From Anaerolineales bacterium (GTDB lineage: Bacteria; Chloroflexota; Anaerolineae; Anaerolineales; JABWBV01): 64,000 bases of DNA. Location of the stretch: assembly GCA_020634875.1 (NCBI GenBank), contig JACKAX010000002.1:62001-126000 (forward strand), written 5' to 3'. A program made the translations under genes and the position numbers. Positions 63,392 through 64,000 of the stretch are shown here, piece by piece (position 1 is the first letter of the stretch; each line of letters opens with the position of its first letter). The notes below the pieces were generated by a model, which was not told the origin of the DNA, made no database searches, and saw only the letters and a program-made list of their open reading frames with translations.

Positions 63392-63545
63392 GGTGTCAAG
63401 GCGAGTAATTGCAGTTATTCCTGGCCTCAACACCGAAGGTTCACATCCCAGGAGGATTCGGTTAAAATCAACCCCGCCCTTTCCCCGGCAACAGATTTTG
63501 CAAACCATCCAACCAACAAACCAACTCCCCCCACAAGGACTCCTT

Positions 63546-64000
63546 ATGAAACCCCTCTGGTGGCAAAACGGCGTCGTTTACCAAATTTACCCCCGCAGTT
63601 TCAAAGACACGACCGGCAACGGCATTGGCGACCTCGCGGGCGTCATCGAAAACATGGACTACCTGTCCGACACCCTCGGCATTGACGCCCTCTGGTTCAG
63701 CCCCATCAACCCCTCCCCCATGAAAGACTTCGGCTACGATGTGGCCGATTATTGTGACGTAGACCCCATGTTCGGCGACCTCGCCACCTTCGACCGCTTG
63801 CTGGCCGAAGCACACAAACGCGGCCTCAAAGTGATCATTGACTGGGTGCCCAACCACTCATCCGACGAACACCCCTGGTTCCTCGAATCCCGCGCCAGCC
63901 GCGACAACCCCAAACGGGATTGGTACATCTGGCGCGACCCCAAACCCGACGGCTCCCCGCCCAACAACTGGGGCAGCTTCTTCGGCGGCCCCGCGTGGAC
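63546..64000 (+). CDS. GH13 alpha-glucosidase (3' end outside window)
   Basis: 151 codons are visible from the ATG at 63546, with AAGGA six bases upstream; the frame is open to the edge. WWQNGVVYQIYPRSFKD, MKDFGYDVADYCDVDP and IIDWVPNHSSDEHPWF (region I) mark the oligo-1,6-glucosidase-type subfamily. It is a clear paralogue of the enzyme at 52058-53671 and also lacks a signal peptide. The nucleophile and acid/base residues lie beyond the window. Confidence 0.92.
   Translation, partial: MKPLWWQNGVVYQIYPRSFKDTTGNGIGDLAGVIENMDYLSDTLGIDALWFSPINPSPMKDFGYDVADYCDVDPMFGDLATFDRLLAEAHKRGLKVIIDWVPNHSSDEHPWFLESRASRDNPKRDWYIWRDPKPDGSPPNNWGSFFGGPAW

Noticed and set aside
1..64000. tRNA or rRNA genes
   Set aside because: No T-loop-like GTTCGAATCC with matching arms or rRNA signature was found on reading; a covariance scan would be needed to be certain.

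Overview
The window looks like a Chloroflexota chromosome, most likely Anaerolineae or a close relative. This is inferred from gene content only; there is no rRNA or marker phylogeny here. The pointers are a very large LuxR regulator of the MalT type, giant STAND proteins that join nucleotidyl-cyclase, ATPase and TPR domains (one with a SARP/BTAD head), many lipoproteins with a Leu-rich signal, a Cys and a long Thr/Pro linker, and many glycoside hydrolases beside oligopeptide-type ABC importers. The coding density is normal, with many 4-base ATGA/GTGA overlaps. No tRNA, rRNA, CRISPR array, prophage or transposase was seen.

Layout. 1-9 kb is a reverse-strand run: two lipoproteins, an isocitrate-dehydrogenase-family enzyme, a receiver-only response regulator, a small membrane protein, a double-FHA flavoprotein, an FHA/zinc-ribbon protein, a PGDH-like dehydrogenase, a GNAT acetyltransferase and a bacterial SUI1/eIF1. 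A serine hydrolase at 9.3-10.5 kb may be a former gene cassette. 10.6-15.3 kb holds a GH3, a lipoprotein and a secreted GH66. 15.3-22.5 kb is a complete oligopeptide-type importer (substrate-binding protein, two permeases, two ATPases) that ends in a cyclic-nucleotide-binding protein, followed by an autoregulated-looking LacI repressor. 24-29 kb has an orphan RarA C-terminal-like protein and a 1353-residue cyclase/ATPase/TPR protein. 29-35 kb has a GH2 beta-mannosidase, an MFS transporter and a second GH3.

35.4-45.2 kb is the most interesting part. A MalT-like LuxR activator gene lies between two outward-facing promoter regions that are inverted copies of each other, including an identical 29-bp site. 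One promoter faces the GH3 gene and the other faces a second five-gene importer. The regulator's own promoter lies inside a perfect inverted repeat, which recurs as a copy without a promoter beyond the other end of the gene. Both outward leaders are long and contain terminator-like hairpins.

45-54.6 kb carries PolX, a conserved unknown protein, a GH13 lipoprotein, a small SDR/methyltransferase/VOC run, a phosphotransferase, a GH13 alpha-glucosidase and a glucose-uptake-type transporter. 54.6-55.6 kb is a GxxExxY gene between palindromic repeats. 55.6-62.5 kb is a tight run: a BTAD/cyclase/ATPase regulator, two small membrane proteins and a GH97 lipoprotein. Divergent from the regulator is a 63-codon gene whose promoter region has hexamers repeated at 11-bp steps, the expected layout for a SARP site. 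The window ends inside another GH13 alpha-glucosidase.

Taken together, the genes describe a saccharide-degrading heterotroph. Secreted lipoprotein hydrolases (GH66, GH13, GH97) cut alpha-glucans, oligosaccharides enter through two Opp-type importers, an MFS carrier and a sugar uptake protein, and cytoplasmic GH3, GH2 and GH13 enzymes finish the work. LacI, LuxR/MalT and BTAD/STAND regulators sit next to their likely targets. The Opp-type importers probably carry sugars rather than peptides; this is inferred from their neighbours.
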